This document shows positions 42,883-51,344 of a stretch of DNA of 64,000 bases, in pieces. The DNA is from Dysosmobacter welbionis. GTDB taxonomy: Bacteria; Bacillota; Clostridia; Oscillospirales; Oscillospiraceae. The stretch spans positions 1,426,001 to 1,490,000 of the forward strand of contig NZ_CP034413.3 of the NCBI RefSeq assembly GCF_005121165.3, in the 5' to 3' direction. The position numbers and the translations under genes are program-made. How positions within the stretch are numbered: the first letter of the stretch is position 1; every line of letters begins with the position of its first letter. The notes under the pieces were generated by a model. It searched no databases. It saw only the letters and a list, made by a program, of their open reading frames with translations, and was not told the origin of the DNA.

Positions 42883-43119
42883 TCACCCTTCGCCCTGATC
42901 CGAAAGAAGCTTGTCTACGGTGACGCCGTAGAGCTTTGCGATTGCAGGGAGCATACTAGCTCTAGGAAGTGATCCGCCCTGTTCTCTCTCCCAAAGGCAA
43001 ACAGCAGAATCGGAAATACCAAGTCTGTCCCCAACTTCCCTTTGTGAAAGACCCGCTTTTTCCCTGCATTCCTTAAATCTCAAAATTTCACCCCCAAAAC
43101 GCTTAATATTACTTGACAT
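42883..43119 (-). CDS. Cro-like XRE repressor
   Basis: About 78 residues from MSSNIKRFGGEIL (an upstream ATG at 43131 is possible). HTH: KAGLSQREVGDRLGISDSAVCLWEREQG. It faces the CI gene across a palindrome-rich operator region and would start the lytic program. Confidence 0.8.
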   Translation of the reverse strand: MSSNIKRFGGEILRFKECREKAGLSQREVGDRLGISDSAVCLWEREQGGSLPRASMLPAIAKLYGVTVDKLLSDQGEG

Positions 43120-43278
43120 CTTGGGCTGCACCGCTTAATATTGGATTGTCAGGACAATAGAAAACGGTGCAAGCCCAATATTAAGTGGGCCTGGTTTTTT
43201 GTGGCTTAATCACTTAACAATATTAAGTATATAGCATTGGCCTCTTAATGTCAAGCCCTTATTCTTAATTTTATTAAG
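43102..43278. promoter_or_regulatory. Phage immunity operator region with CI promoter
   Basis: Half-sites CTTAATATT occur at 43102-43110 and 43134-43142, and AATATTAAG at 43177-43185. Palindromes CTTAACAATATTAAG (43213-43227), CTTAATGTCAAG (43244-43255) and CTTAATTTTATTAAG (43264-43278) follow. The CI promoter TTGGCC-17-TATTCT (43237-43265) holds one palindrome in its spacer and is followed by another. This is a typical CI/Cro switch with autoregulation. Confidence 0.75.
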
Positions 43279-43297
43279 TGATTTTGAAAGGGACTTT

Positions 43298-43651
43298 ATG
43301 GACATTATTTATTTTCTCGCTCAGATTGATAGGCTCCGTAAAGAGCGAAAAATGACAAAAGCAGAATTTTATGAAAAGGCTGACGTAACAGCATCAGCGG
43401 TCTCCCAATGGAGAAACGAGAAAACTGTTCCAGCAGAAACGACCATCCAAAGAATTGCAGATTTGTTCGGAGTTGAAGTTTCTTTTCTGACTGGGCAAAA
43501 AGAAATCCCGCCCACCGAAAAGGTAGACGGGATGGAAGAAGAACTTATTCAGATTTTCCGCTTGTTGCCTGATGATCTGAAAGCGGGAATTCTGGCTCAG
43601 ATAAAAGCCGTTCTAGTTCAGCGTGGATTACTTCCATCGCAGTCAGAATAG
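43298..43651 (+). CDS. CI-like phage repressor (XRE family)
   Basis: 117 residues: an XRE HTH (KMTKAEFYEKADVTASAVSQWRNEKTVP) and a C-terminal helical extension (MEEELIQIFRLLPDDLKAGILAQIKAVL). There is no Ser-Lys protease domain, so induction must work by a route other than RecA-dependent autocleavage. It lies beside the operator cluster and maintains lysogeny. Confidence 0.82.
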   Translation: MDIIYFLAQIDRLRKERKMTKAEFYEKADVTASAVSQWRNEKTVPAETTIQRIADLFGVEVSFLTGQKEIPPTEKVDGMEEELIQIFRLLPDDLKAGILAQIKAVLVQRGLLPSQSE

Positions 43652-43709
43652 CGGCCTCCTTGTTTGTGCTTTTGCTGATAATCTGGATCAGGTCTTTTTC
43701 AAGGTTCAT
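43545..43709 (-). CDS. Small protein gene antisense to the 3' end of cI
   Basis: 54 residues, MNLEKDLIQIISKSTNKEAAILTAMEVIH..., with an excellent GGAGGAATGTCGG before its ATG. It overlaps the repressor gene by 107 bp on the opposite strand. The sequence resembles a short phage protein type. A convergent overlap could interfere with cI expression. Confidence 0.45.
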   Translation of the reverse strand: MNLEKDLIQIISKSTNKEAAILTAMEVIHAELERLLSEPEFPLSDHQATSGKSE

Positions 43710-43810
43710 CCGACATTCCTCCTTTTTGTTTACAATATATGCTTAACGTTGTGTCGAAATTGCACAGAAGCGTGCAACAAAAATAAAATTTTTTAGAGAG
43801 AGGGAAAACT

Positions 43811-44059
43811 ATGCAATGCCCTAAATGTGGAAGCGAAAACGTCAGCGTTCAAATGGTAACCGAAACGCAGTTAGTAGACAAACATCACGGGATTATATGG
43901 TGGATTTGCATTGGTTGGTGGTGGATTTTTATTAAATGGCTTGTGTTTACACTTCCCGCTTTAATTGTAAAAATTTTTGCGCCCAAAAAACAAAAACTGA
44001 AACAAAAGCAAAAATCTGTGTGTGTTTGCCAAAATTGCGGGTATCATTGGGAAGCATAA
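43811..44059 (+). CDS. Zinc-ribbon membrane protein in the lysogeny module
   Basis: 82 residues: an N-terminal CPKCGSENV, a Trp-rich hydrophobic region (about 28-58), a Lys/Gln-rich stretch and a C-terminal CQNCGY pair. The two halves of the zinc ribbon flank the membrane segment. Expressed with cI and int, it is a candidate superinfection-exclusion protein (inference). Confidence 0.65.
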   Translation: MQCPKCGSENVSVQMVTETQLVDKHHGIIWWICIGWWWIFIKWLVFTLPALIVKIFAPKKQKLKQKQKSVCVCQNCGYHWEA

Positions 44060-44110
44060 AAAACCGCCGTCAGGTCTCCCCTGGCGGCGTACTTATAAGG
44101 GGGTGTCTTT

Positions 44111-45187
44111 TTGAACTGTATACGTTGCAAAGCGGAGTTGCCTAAAGGGGCGACATACTGTCCTGCCTGCGGAAAGAAACAGACTGGCACTCCCCCACGG
44201 AAGGCCTTGAAACGTGCGAATGGCACCGGAACAGTTTATAAGCTGTCCGGCCGGCGGCGCCGTCCTTGGGTAGCTGCCAAAAATAAAGTAATCATCGGGT
44301 ATTATGAGCGCAAAACAGACGCTACAGAGGCTCTGGAAAAACTGTCTGGTCGGGACTTGTCTGAGCGGTACAACATGACATTTGCCGAGGTATTTGAGGT
44401 GTGGAAAGCTGAGCATTATCAGGAGATCGGCGAAAAAGGAATTGAGGGATACAATCGGGCCTTTGCTGTGTTTACCCCGCTCCACGAGAAGAAATTCAGG
44501 GACCTCCGCACAGCAGATTTTCAGTTGGCCCTAGACCCACACATGCAGAAATCGCACTCCACCGTGTCAAAGTACAAGCAGTTGATTACGCAGATGTCAC
44601 AATGGGCCATCCGGGAGGAAATCTGCACCACCAACTTTGCCAAATTCGTCCGGCTCCCGGAAAACGTCAAAAAAGAAAAAGACATCTTTACAGACCAAGA
44701 AATCGCAAAACTGGAAGCTGATAACAGCGAAACGGCAAAAATCGTTCTTATGCTGATTTATACAGGTATGCGTATTGGGGAGTTGTTCTCACTGCCTCTT
44801 GCGGACTACCACGGTGCCTATGTTATAGGCGGAGAAAAAACAGAGGCCGGACGCAATCGCATCATTCCTATCCGTCTAGAAGGGCGCGGCTATTTTGCCT
44901 ATTTCGCCCAACAGGCAACCGGGCCACTACTCCTGTCTGGATATACCGGCCAGCGCCGCCCGGAAAACTACCGCAAACGGGATTACTACCCTCTGTTGAA
45001 GAAACTGGGCATTCCGCAGAAAAACCCGCATTGCACCCGGCACACCTATGCCAGCTGGGCAAGAAAACAGGGAATGGCTCCGGAGACCTTGCAAAAAATC
45101 CTGGGCCATGCGGATTACAGTACCACAGCAAATATCTATGTGCATACAGACGCAGATGAATTGATACAGGCAGTCGAAAATTGTTAG
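44111..45187 (+). CDS. int: Tyrosine integrase with N-terminal zinc ribbon
   Basis: 358 residues from a TTG after AAGGGGGTG. Cys3, Cys6, Cys17 and Cys20 form a zinc ribbon; an arm-binding and SAM-like core domain follow; the catalytic domain has Arg in TGMRIGELF (about 221), HxxR in HCTRHTYAS (about 307-310) and His...Tyr in GHADYSTTANIYVH (about 332-343). It catalyses recombination between attP and tRNA-Val. It sits 120 bp from attR. Confidence 0.93.
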   Translation: MNCIRCKAELPKGATYCPACGKKQTGTPPRKALKRANGTGTVYKLSGRRRRPWVAAKNKVIIGYYERKTDATEALEKLSGRDLSERYNMTFAEVFEVWKAEHYQEIGEKGIEGYNRAFAVFTPLHEKKFRDLRTADFQLALDPHMQKSHSTVSKYKQLITQMSQWAIREEICTTNFAKFVRLPENVKKEKDIFTDQEIAKLEADNSETAKIVLMLIYTGMRIGELFSLPLADYHGAYVIGGEKTEAGRNRIIPIRLEGRGYFAYFAQQATGPLLLSGYTGQRRPENYRKRDYYPLLKKLGIPQKNPHCTRHTYASWARKQGMAPETLQKILGHADYSTTANIYVHTDADELIQAVENC

Positions 45188-45202
45188 AAATTTGTTAGTA
45201 AC
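45181..45202 (+). repeat. Putative integrase arm-type sites, right end
   Basis: TTGTTAGAAAT and TTGTTAGTAAC lie in tandem across the int stop codon; the second is identical to the left-end copy at 8052-8062. Confidence 0.5.
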
Positions 45203-45305
45203 CGAAAAAAGTTTTTAAAAATTTTCCTCGATTTAAGTTTCGATTTTCCTTGAAATTACTCGGTTTAACCATTCTACAATGTTTTGAGAAAGTATAATAC
45301 TATAT

Positions 45306-45352
45306 TTCACACGCAGGAGGTCACTGGTTCGAGTCCAGTAGTCTCCACCAAA
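45306..45352 (+). repeat. attR core (47 bp)
   Basis: Perfect copy of the tRNA-Val 3' portion at 7948-7994; the upstream sequence (phage) does not form a tRNA. Confidence 0.93.
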
Positions 45353-45390
45353 AAGTTCCTGATTTCGCAAGAAATCAGGAACTTTTCTTT
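45351..45390 (+). terminator. Original host terminator of tRNA-Val
   Basis: AAAAGTTCCTGATTTC and GAAATCAGGAACTTTT form a perfect 16-bp stem with a GCAA loop followed by TCTTTT, directly behind attR. Before integration this stood behind tRNA-Val. Confidence 0.88.
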
Positions 45391-45564
45391 TGCCTCAGGC
45401 TCTAAAAGTTTTCTCCAAATTTTCTACTTTTTCTCCGACCAATACACTGACCAATTCGGGGATAGTTTCAGAAGGGACACAGCTCCGGGCGAAATGATTT
45501 TGCCTAGTGGTGTCGTATTTTGTTGTTTTATGTTCTAAAATCGGACTTTCTGCGCAAAAGTTTC

Positions 45565-45593
45565 TTGTAGATAACAAGTCGAAATGTTATACT
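45565..45593 (+). promoter_or_regulatory. Promoter of the DUF4062-type gene
   Basis: TTGTAG (45565-45570) and TATACT (45588-45593) with a 17-bp spacer, 36 bp before the ATG. The preceding 170 bp hold no clear gene. Confidence 0.6.
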
Positions 45594-45628
45594 AAAAATA
45601 ATTTCAAAAACAGAGAGGAGTATCCATC

Positions 45629-46593
45629 ATGGCTGCGCCGCGTGTTTTTATTAGTTCAACATATTATGATTTGAAGCATGTCCGGAATGATATCGGAGAT
45701 TTTATTAGATCACTTGGGTATACGCCAGTTATGCATGATAGGGGCGGTGTAGCTTATACGCAAACAGACACTATTGAAAATAGTTGTTATAGTGAATTGA
45801 CCACTTGCGATATTGTAATCTGTATTATTGGAAATCATTTTGGGACTCAGGCTTCCACAGGCGATTTTTCAATCACCATGGAGGAACTTCGCACAGCTAT
45901 CAAGAATAAAAAGAAAATTTATATTTTCATCGCTAAAGATGTATATATAGAAAACCGGACATACATGCAAAACAAGGATTCGGGCACCTTTAGGCCCGCA
46001 TATGCGGATAACATTAAAATTCATCAGTTTATTGAGGAACTGCGTCTCGCAATTAAAAATAACCCGATTGAATCTTTCGAAACTACAACCGATATTGTTA
46101 ATTCCCTAAAAAGCCAATTTGCTGGATTATTTCAGAACTTTTTGGCTAGGGATGCTTCTTTGACAGAAGCTAAAACAGCTTATGATTTACAGGAAACCAC
46201 TGAACAATTTAAAGACCTCCTATCTTCTTTTCATAAAGAAACCGAAAGAATGTTTCAGTTTTGGACGGAACCTTTTTTACAACCAACAATACCATTTACT
46301 ATATTCGATCTCTGTTGGGTATGAAAAGTTCCACCTTTATTGTTTTAGACCAATCTGGGTTGGAAGAATTTCTGCAAGTAGTTGGATTTTCCGATGATAT
46401 TGCAGCTCCGGATGAGTCATATTGGAGATACACCAGAGTACATGATGGTATGAAAGAAACAATTACGCTTGATTTGGATCTATTTGATGATAATTATAAA
46501 TTATTACGATTGCCAATGTCTCGGGTTAAAACCCTGATTCAGTGGGAAACAGAAGATGCCTCTTCTGTTCAAGATGATGAATTGCCGTTTTAA
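45629..46593 (+). CDS. DUF4062-type protein, frameshifted; candidate defence gene
   Basis: Residues 1-110 (PRVFISSTYYDLKHVRNDIGDFI... TIENSCYSELTTCDIVICIIGNHFG) are a clear DUF4062 domain, which others have related to TIR-like signalling folds and which occurs at the front of immunity proteins. The frame is lost at about 46260 in a TTTT run; one extra T joins it to the following frame (DGTFFTTNNTIYYIRSLLG...) for a total of about 321 residues ending ELPF. Base composition is markedly AT-rich, and it lies between a prophage and a mobilizable element, pointing to transfer. Function unproven. Confidence 0.75.
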
Positions 46594-46602
46594 TTTCTAA
46601 AA

Positions 46603-46640
46603 ATGCACCTTTGTGAGTGTATGTGCTCACAAAGGTGTAT
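46603..46640. terminator. Bidirectional terminator between DUF4062 gene and integrase
   Basis: ATGCACCTTTGTGAG pairs with CTCACAAAGGTGTAT (two wobble or mismatch positions) with flanking A and T tracts. It serves both convergent genes. Confidence 0.8.
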
Positions 46641-46642
46641 TT

Positions 46643-47799
46643 TCATATTGCCTTCCCTATCACATCGCCCATGGTATCCGCTGCTTCTCGCATCATATCC
46701 GGCGTGGCGTGGGTGTAGGTGCTGAGGGTGAAGCCCGCGCTGTAATGCCCCAGGGTGCTGGACAGGGTCTTCACATCCACCCCATTCTTGAGAGACAGCG
46801 TTGCGAAGGTGTGCCGGAGATCGTGAAACCGAATATGCTCGGTGCCGATGGCTTTCAGGATCTTCTCGTGGGTATGCCGGAAGGAATCCGGATCGAACAT
46901 TCCTCCCGTCTTGGGCGACGGGAACATGTAGGGATTTCCCGGGTGCTTCTTGTGCTCCTCCACCAGCAGCTCCACCGCCTGCTGCGAGACCGGCAGGACA
47001 CGGATGGAATTGTGGGTCTTGGGCTGGCTCACCACCAATTCTCCCTTGGTGCGAGTCACCTGCTTCGTGATGGAGATGGTTCGCTTCTCCACGTCCAGGT
47101 CCGTCCAGAGGAGGGCCAGCAGTTCTCCCCGCCGCAGTCCTGTGGTCAGCTCCAGGTAGAAGGGTGCCAGCAGTCCCCGCTTGTCCGCTTCCATCAGATA
47201 GGGGCGGATCTTCTCTTCCGGCAGTACCTTCATCTCCCGCTTCTCCATCTTTGGCAGCTTGCGGCCTCTCGCGGGGTTCACCAGGATCAGCCGCTCCGCC
47301 ACAGCTTGCTCCAAGCAGTTGTTCAGCAAGGTATGGATGCCATGGACCACCCGGACGCTCAGTCCCTTGTTCTTCAGCTGGATGTGCTGGTACCGCTGCA
47401 CCCGCCCGTTCTTCTGGAGATCGTTGTAGAACTTCTGGATCTGGATCGTGGTGAGCTTGTCCAGCTTGATGTCCCCCAGTTGGGGATGATGTGGTTATTG
47501 ATGTAATTCAGATAGTAGTCCTTGGTGTTCTCCCGAAGCCGGGGCTCGGCATAGACCTCGTACCACATCGTCACCCAGCTTTTCACCGTGTGGGTGCCGC
47601 TACGGTTCATATCCAGTCGCTGACTGTCCGCGATGGCCTTTTTCAGTTTCTCCTTGATCTCCGCCTGAGTCTTTCCCAGGACATTCTTAATTTTCTGCTT
47701 CCCGGGCGCCGGGTCATAGGAGGCCGTGTAGAATCCCTCCCATCTACTATCTTTCCGTTTGCGGATACTGCCCTCGCTGTTGGCGCGTTTCTTCCCCAT
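46643..47799 (-). pseudogene. Tyrosine integrase of the mobilizable element, frameshifted
   Basis: The two frames together give a complete integrase. The N-terminal AP2-like arm domain (GSIRKRKDSRWEGFYTASYD) and core domain start (YYLNYINNHIIPNWG) are in one frame. The rest has Arg in TTGLRRGELLAL, HxxR in FHDLRHTFATL and Tyr in FTLSTYTH in the other. The shift is at about 47480, in a run of five G where six would restore frame (NWGDIKLDKLTTIQIQKFY). Either a recent mutation or a sequence error. Confidence 0.88.
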
Positions 47800-47851
47800 T
47801 CATCATCTCTCCTTTCTCGCCAGCTCACACGCCCGTTGTTCGTCCTCGTTT

Positions 47852-48118
47852 TCAAAGTTGTACGGCGACTGGGTCTGCCAGCAGCTCCTGTTGGATACCC
47901 TGGGCCAGACGGTAACCGGAGATGAAGCTGTTGAGACACGCTTCCTCCCGCAGAGCGTCTTCCAGATCCGCCATCTTCAGGAGCAGTTTCCGCTCCGGCT
48001 CATCCAGCAGACGGGTGAGCTGCCTGTAGGTCCGTTCGACTTTCCTGTCCAGATACTCCGCCCTCCGGGATGTCGTCTCGAACCTGCAGCAGAGGGCCTT
48101 CATATAGTCACGCATCAT
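47852..48118 (-). CDS. DUF6809-like protein
   Basis: About 88 residues from MMRDYMKALCCRFETTSRRAEY after GGAGGCGATTC. The pattern LLDEPERKLLLKMADLEDALREE... FISGYRLAQGI is that of small helical proteins common in Clostridia mobile elements. A neighbouring frame continues with NFENEDEQRACELARKER, so a further frameshift near 47870 is possible. Confidence 0.65.
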   Translation of the reverse strand: MMRDYMKALCCRFETTSRRAEYLDRKVERTYRQLTRLLDEPERKLLLKMADLEDALREEACLNSFISGYRLAQGIQQELLADPVAVQL

Positions 48119-48205
48119 GAATCGCCTCCTATCAGCGACACACAATACTATGACCTGACCTCAATAGCTACTCCAACCGGGCAGAGTTATCAAATTGTTA
48201 GCAAA

Positions 48206-48243
48206 TTCAGGACCGCTTCCGAAAATTCGGAAGCGGTCCTGAA
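48206..48243. terminator. Long perfect hairpin behind the kinase gene
   Basis: TTCAGGACCGCTTCCGAA is exactly complementary to TTCGGAAGCGGTCCTGAA, an 18-bp stem with a two-base loop. The T-tract is poor; it may act as terminator or processing structure. Confidence 0.65.
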
Positions 48244-48251
48244 CTTTACAC

Positions 48252-49178
48252 TCACATATGAAGTCTCGGTGATAGATGCTGCTGTTGCTCCATAATCCGC
48301 CGATGCACAGGGACCATGATTCTTTCCATTCGGGCAGACAGATAAGTCTGGTAAAACTGCCGCTGCAGTTCATCCAGAAAAGGAACTTCTCTGATGAAAG
48401 CCAGCATCTTATCCAGATGGAATCGCGGCATCATGCGCATGACCGCCGCATTGCAGTCCTTGTTTCCAGTTGCCATCAAGAAATCATAGTAGTTGATTTT
48501 CCGGTCATTCTGTTTGATGGCAGAAGTCGGGAAGCGGTAAATCCGGGCATTCAGCTCATCCTGATTTGACAAGACCGCCCGCATCACCTGGGCATCTGCC
48601 TGCGGCAGCAGACAGCTGCCGCAATCATAGATTGGGGCCAGCGTTGCGGTCTGGGTGTCATCGTGATACAGGAATCCCCAGTTTCCGTTGTGTCGGTCAA
48701 AATTCCCCAGAAGCGCATCCACCACAAAGACATTCCAAAAGTGTTGTAGCACTTCCACAGGATTCACGTACTGCTGTTTTTCAATGGTATCCAGAATGTC
48801 CTCCAGCTCCGTTCCGGTGCCGCCATATTCAGAATCGATGACGGTATTCTTGATGGAGCAGAAGTCAAACAGCTTACTTCCGTCTGCGGTAAAATCTTTG
48901 CAGGCGCAGACGATCTTCGTCTTTCCCCCCACATCATACGTTCCCAGGATGGTTTCCTGCGCGGGGATCCCAACCATGTTGAAGATGGTGCTGGCGATGT
49001 GTTCGCTGATACAGCTATTCGTGTAGGACAGCTCCGTTCTCTTTCCCTGACCGGAAGGAGGAAATTTCAGCATATATTGCTCGCCCTGATGTTCGATTGC
49101 GATCTTCTTTCCGTTGGCACCGTTATAAGCACGTCCGGGCACACGCTTGCAGTTTGTAAAATCAGGCACTTCATTCAC
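48252..49178 (-). CDS. HipA-like kinase (HipA/CtkA family)
   Basis: 308 residues from a GTG overlapping the stop of the upstream gene. Likely ATP lysine in EQYMLKFPP (Lys38); catalytic loop GNFDRHNGNWGFL (Asp161, Asn164/166) and metal-binding Asp185 in APIYDCGSC. The N-terminal part is short, as in CtkA-type kinases. HipA relatives phosphorylate aminoacyl-tRNA synthetases or other targets; the target here is unknown. The overlapping small upstream gene may be its antitoxin or partner. Confidence 0.8.
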   Translation of the reverse strand: MNEVPDFTNCKRVPGRAYNGANGKKIAIEHQGEQYMLKFPPSGQGKRTELSYTNSCISEHIASTIFNMVGIPAQETILGTYDVGGKTKIVCACKDFTADGSKLFDFCSIKNTVIDSEYGGTGTELEDILDTIEKQQYVNPVEVLQHFWNVFVVDALLGNFDRHNGNWGFLYHDDTQTATLAPIYDCGSCLLPQADAQVMRAVLSNQDELNARIYRFPTSAIKQNDRKINYYDFLMATGNKDCNAAVMRMMPRFHLDKMLAFIREVPFLDELQRQFYQTYLSARMERIMVPVHRRIMEQQQHLSPRLHM

Positions 49179-49446
49179 CCCACAGAAACTTCTGACGCAG
49201 ATAATTGGCATGTTCATGTGTGATCGCGCCATCGTTGATCTCCGCGATGTTGATGCTTCCGTACAGCTCTCCCCACAGACAGTCCAGCAGAGAGGACCCC
49301 TCCGCAAGGCCTTCTTTGTATGCGTCCAGATCATGCTGGAGGTAAGGTGGGAGCCCATATTCCCATGAGCGTTCCCGCATGGCTTCCGCCGGCTCCCCGC
49401 CTGTCCCTATTGAGCAGACCTGCTTTTGTGCCGACATATCCTTCAT
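49171..49446 (-). CDS. Small partner protein of the HipA-like kinase
   Basis: 91 residues from MKDMSAQKQVCSI after AAGAAAGGGGTG. Contains YGLPPYLQHDLDAYKEGLAEGSSLLDCLWGELYGSINIAEINDGAITHEHANYLRQKFL, a helical pattern without a DNA-binding HTH. Coupled by an 8-bp overlap to the kinase. Possible antitoxin; no family known to me. Confidence 0.6.
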   Translation of the reverse strand: MKDMSAQKQVCSIGTGGEPAEAMRERSWEYGLPPYLQHDLDAYKEGLAEGSSLLDCLWGELYGSINIAEINDGAITHEHANYLRQKFLWGE

Positions 49447-49522
49447 AGGAACACCCCTTTCTTTGATTTGTATGTTGTATTTTACCACATTGCCTCGCCG
49501 CAAATCAACGATTGCCCTCATA

Positions 49523-49729
49523 TCATATCTTTTCGGTCTGTTTGTCTACCCATTCCTGAAGTTTGTCCTTGGGTATCACAATGCGGGTGCCGATCCTCAG
49601 TGCGGGAAAACCCTCGGACCGTGCCAACTCATAAGCCCCGGCACGGGAGATTCCCAGCGCCGCTCCCATCTCAGGAACCGAGAGCATCAGCGGCAGATCT
49701 TCGTAAGATTTGAATGTTCCTTTTTTCAC
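49523..49729 (-). CDS. Excisionase-like HTH protein
   Basis: 68 residues from a GTG. YEDLPLMLSVPEMGAALGISRAGAYELARSEGFPALRIGTRIVIPKDKLQEWVDK is the winged-helix Xis/MerR-type domain found in Tn916-like excisionases. A CCTCTCC/GGAGAGG hairpin covers its ribosome site. A second copy of this type is at 52467. Confidence 0.85.
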   Translation of the reverse strand: MKKGTFKSYEDLPLMLSVPEMGAALGISRAGAYELARSEGFPALRIGTRIVIPKDKLQEWVDKQTEKI

Positions 49730-49861
49730 TGGATATCATTTCTCCTCTCCAGCCGTAGGAGAGGTTTTTATTTGTTATACTTCGTCTTGTTGATTTATTT
49801 CCCCACCATCTGGTGAAGGGAGTGCTCTATAATCAATGGACTCCGTAAAGATTGCGGACAA
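49730..49861 (-). promoter_or_regulatory. Leader of the excisionase gene with RBS-overlapping hairpin
   Basis: CCTCTCC-N7-GGAGAGG (about 49742-49762) pairs the Shine-Dalgarno sequence into a stem. A possible TATAAC -10 precedes it. The hairpin may limit Xis translation. Confidence 0.4.
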
Positions 49862-51344
49862 TCACCATCCTTTCATGGTCATGCCGCCCATGCTGACACG
49901 ATCCATCTCCGGATCTTCGTGGTCATCAGGCCGGTGGCCCAGGGGGTATTGCGCGTCCGGAAGATTCTGTTTTGCCGCCTGTTCCAGCCAATGCCTGACT
50001 TTCTCAGCGTCCGGGATGAGCAGCCCGCCGTCCCGATACAGCAGTCCCAGGAAGTATTTGGCATGGATATCGCCGTACTCTGCCAGCTACTCCAGATCTC
50101 CCACCGCCTCGTCCCGCTGATCGAGCGGCAGCTTGCGGTCTTCGATCTTGGCCCGTAGCCGCAGGCACTCGTAGGAGACCTCCCAATTTTCCACCCACTC
50201 GTCTCGATCTTCCACCTTTTCATCTTCGAATGTCATCACACCCAGGCGGATATTCTCCGCCTCTTGGATGATAGCGTTCTTGATCTGCCGAAACTTTTTC
50301 TCCTGGGCCAGCTTTTTTCGTTCTCTGGGCTTATCGTGGCAGTAGTTCTCCACCTCATTTTGGAGGATGCACCACTGGTCATAACACTCACGGACCACCA
50401 GCAGTTCCTCCAGCTTGTCCACCGCCTCGTCCACAGTTTTCTTCACGGACTCGGGAAGGTATCCGTAGGACTTTTTGCCCTTGACCGTTTCCAACTGTCC
50501 GACCAGCTGCTCCATCTTCTGCTCAATCTCAGGAGCCGCGCAGAGACTTTGCGCCATCTCCTGCGTAAGCTGCCGGATCATGCGGCGGGCTCCCCGCACC
50601 AGCTCGTCCCGGGACTGCGACTTTTGTTCGTAGGTGTGGAGCATCTCCTGTTTGAAGATCTGATTGGTGAGCGCGGATTTGATATTGCGGGTAACCATCC
50701 CACGTCAGGTCCGCTTCTCCTGGCTGTGTTGACCACGCTATCATGTGCATATGGGGATGCTTTCCCTCGTCGCGGAAGGCGGCATACCAGCGGAAGTGGT
50801 TCAGCTGAATGTTCATGGCGGCGGCGATGCCATTGCGATTGACGCGGAGCAGGTTCCGCCATGCTTTGGCATTGTCGCAGCCAAGGCGTGTGGTGTCCTC
50901 CCGGTGCGGAGAGAGGATGTACGTCCAGACGTTGCCGGTGTAGTGCTCCAGTTCCGATATGGCGGTGTCCAGGTCCACACGATCCGCGTCACCGAACAGG
51001 CCATGGTCACCCAGTCGTTCTGCACGAGGACGTGTTGCGATGTATTTCATGTAACCATCCGTCTGCTGCACCTGCTTCCAGTGTTCCTCCAGCGCCAGGG
51101 TGATGAGCGACGAGGCATTGGCTTTTGTAGGCTTCTGTACATAGTCATCATACTCCAGCAGCTCTTTCACATCCGGGAAGTCTTTTGTCAGCTTTGTGAT
51201 GAGCTGCTCCTGCTTGCGGGTTGGCGGACGGTCATCCGGGATGATCTCCACCCGCTCCCGTGTCGCGATGTAGCGCATGTAACCGTCTGCGCCCTGGTTA
51301 CCTCCGCACTTGATATACGGACTTTTGACGATCAGTCTTGCCAT
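49862..51344 (-). pseudogene. MobP3-type relaxase with Sel1-like C-terminus, interrupted twice
   Basis: The N-terminal frame has two GYM(K/R)YIATR repeats, an HxH metal motif (HPHMHMIAW) and the TYILSPHRED segment of MobP3 relaxases. The frame shifts near 50700, and the continuation (IKSALTNQIFKQEMLHTYEQKS...) runs to an in-frame TAG at 50087-50089 where E-Q-L is expected. Beyond it the same frame gives a Sel1-like repeat (AEYGDIHAKYFLGLLYRDGG) and a stop at 49862. The relaxase nicks oriT and carries the strand in conjugation; this copy is inactive as written. Confidence 0.85.

Larger units (their letters stand above)
7948..45352. mobile_element. Siphovirus-like prophage integrated in tRNA-Val
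   Basis: About 37.4 kb between perfect 47-bp att repeats. Integrase lies just inside attR. Integration, immunity, replication, packaging, capsid, tail, fibre and lysis genes are all present, with the lytic block on the minus strand and lysogeny genes on the plus strand. A long tape measure, G/GT-type chaperone and no contractile sheath gene indicate a siphovirus morphology. Apparent frameshifts occur in an HNH gene and one tail gene, so it is probably functional if these are sequence errors. Confidence 0.95.

Noticed and set aside
45395-45577. Minus-strand ORF behind attR as a remnant integrase tail
   Set aside because: Only 60 residues, no catalytic motifs and no ribosome site; cannot be assigned.
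3689-50089. TAG reassigned to glutamine (genetic code 15)
   Set aside because: TAG is used as a normal stop here, for example by the zinc dehydrogenase and the CI repressor.
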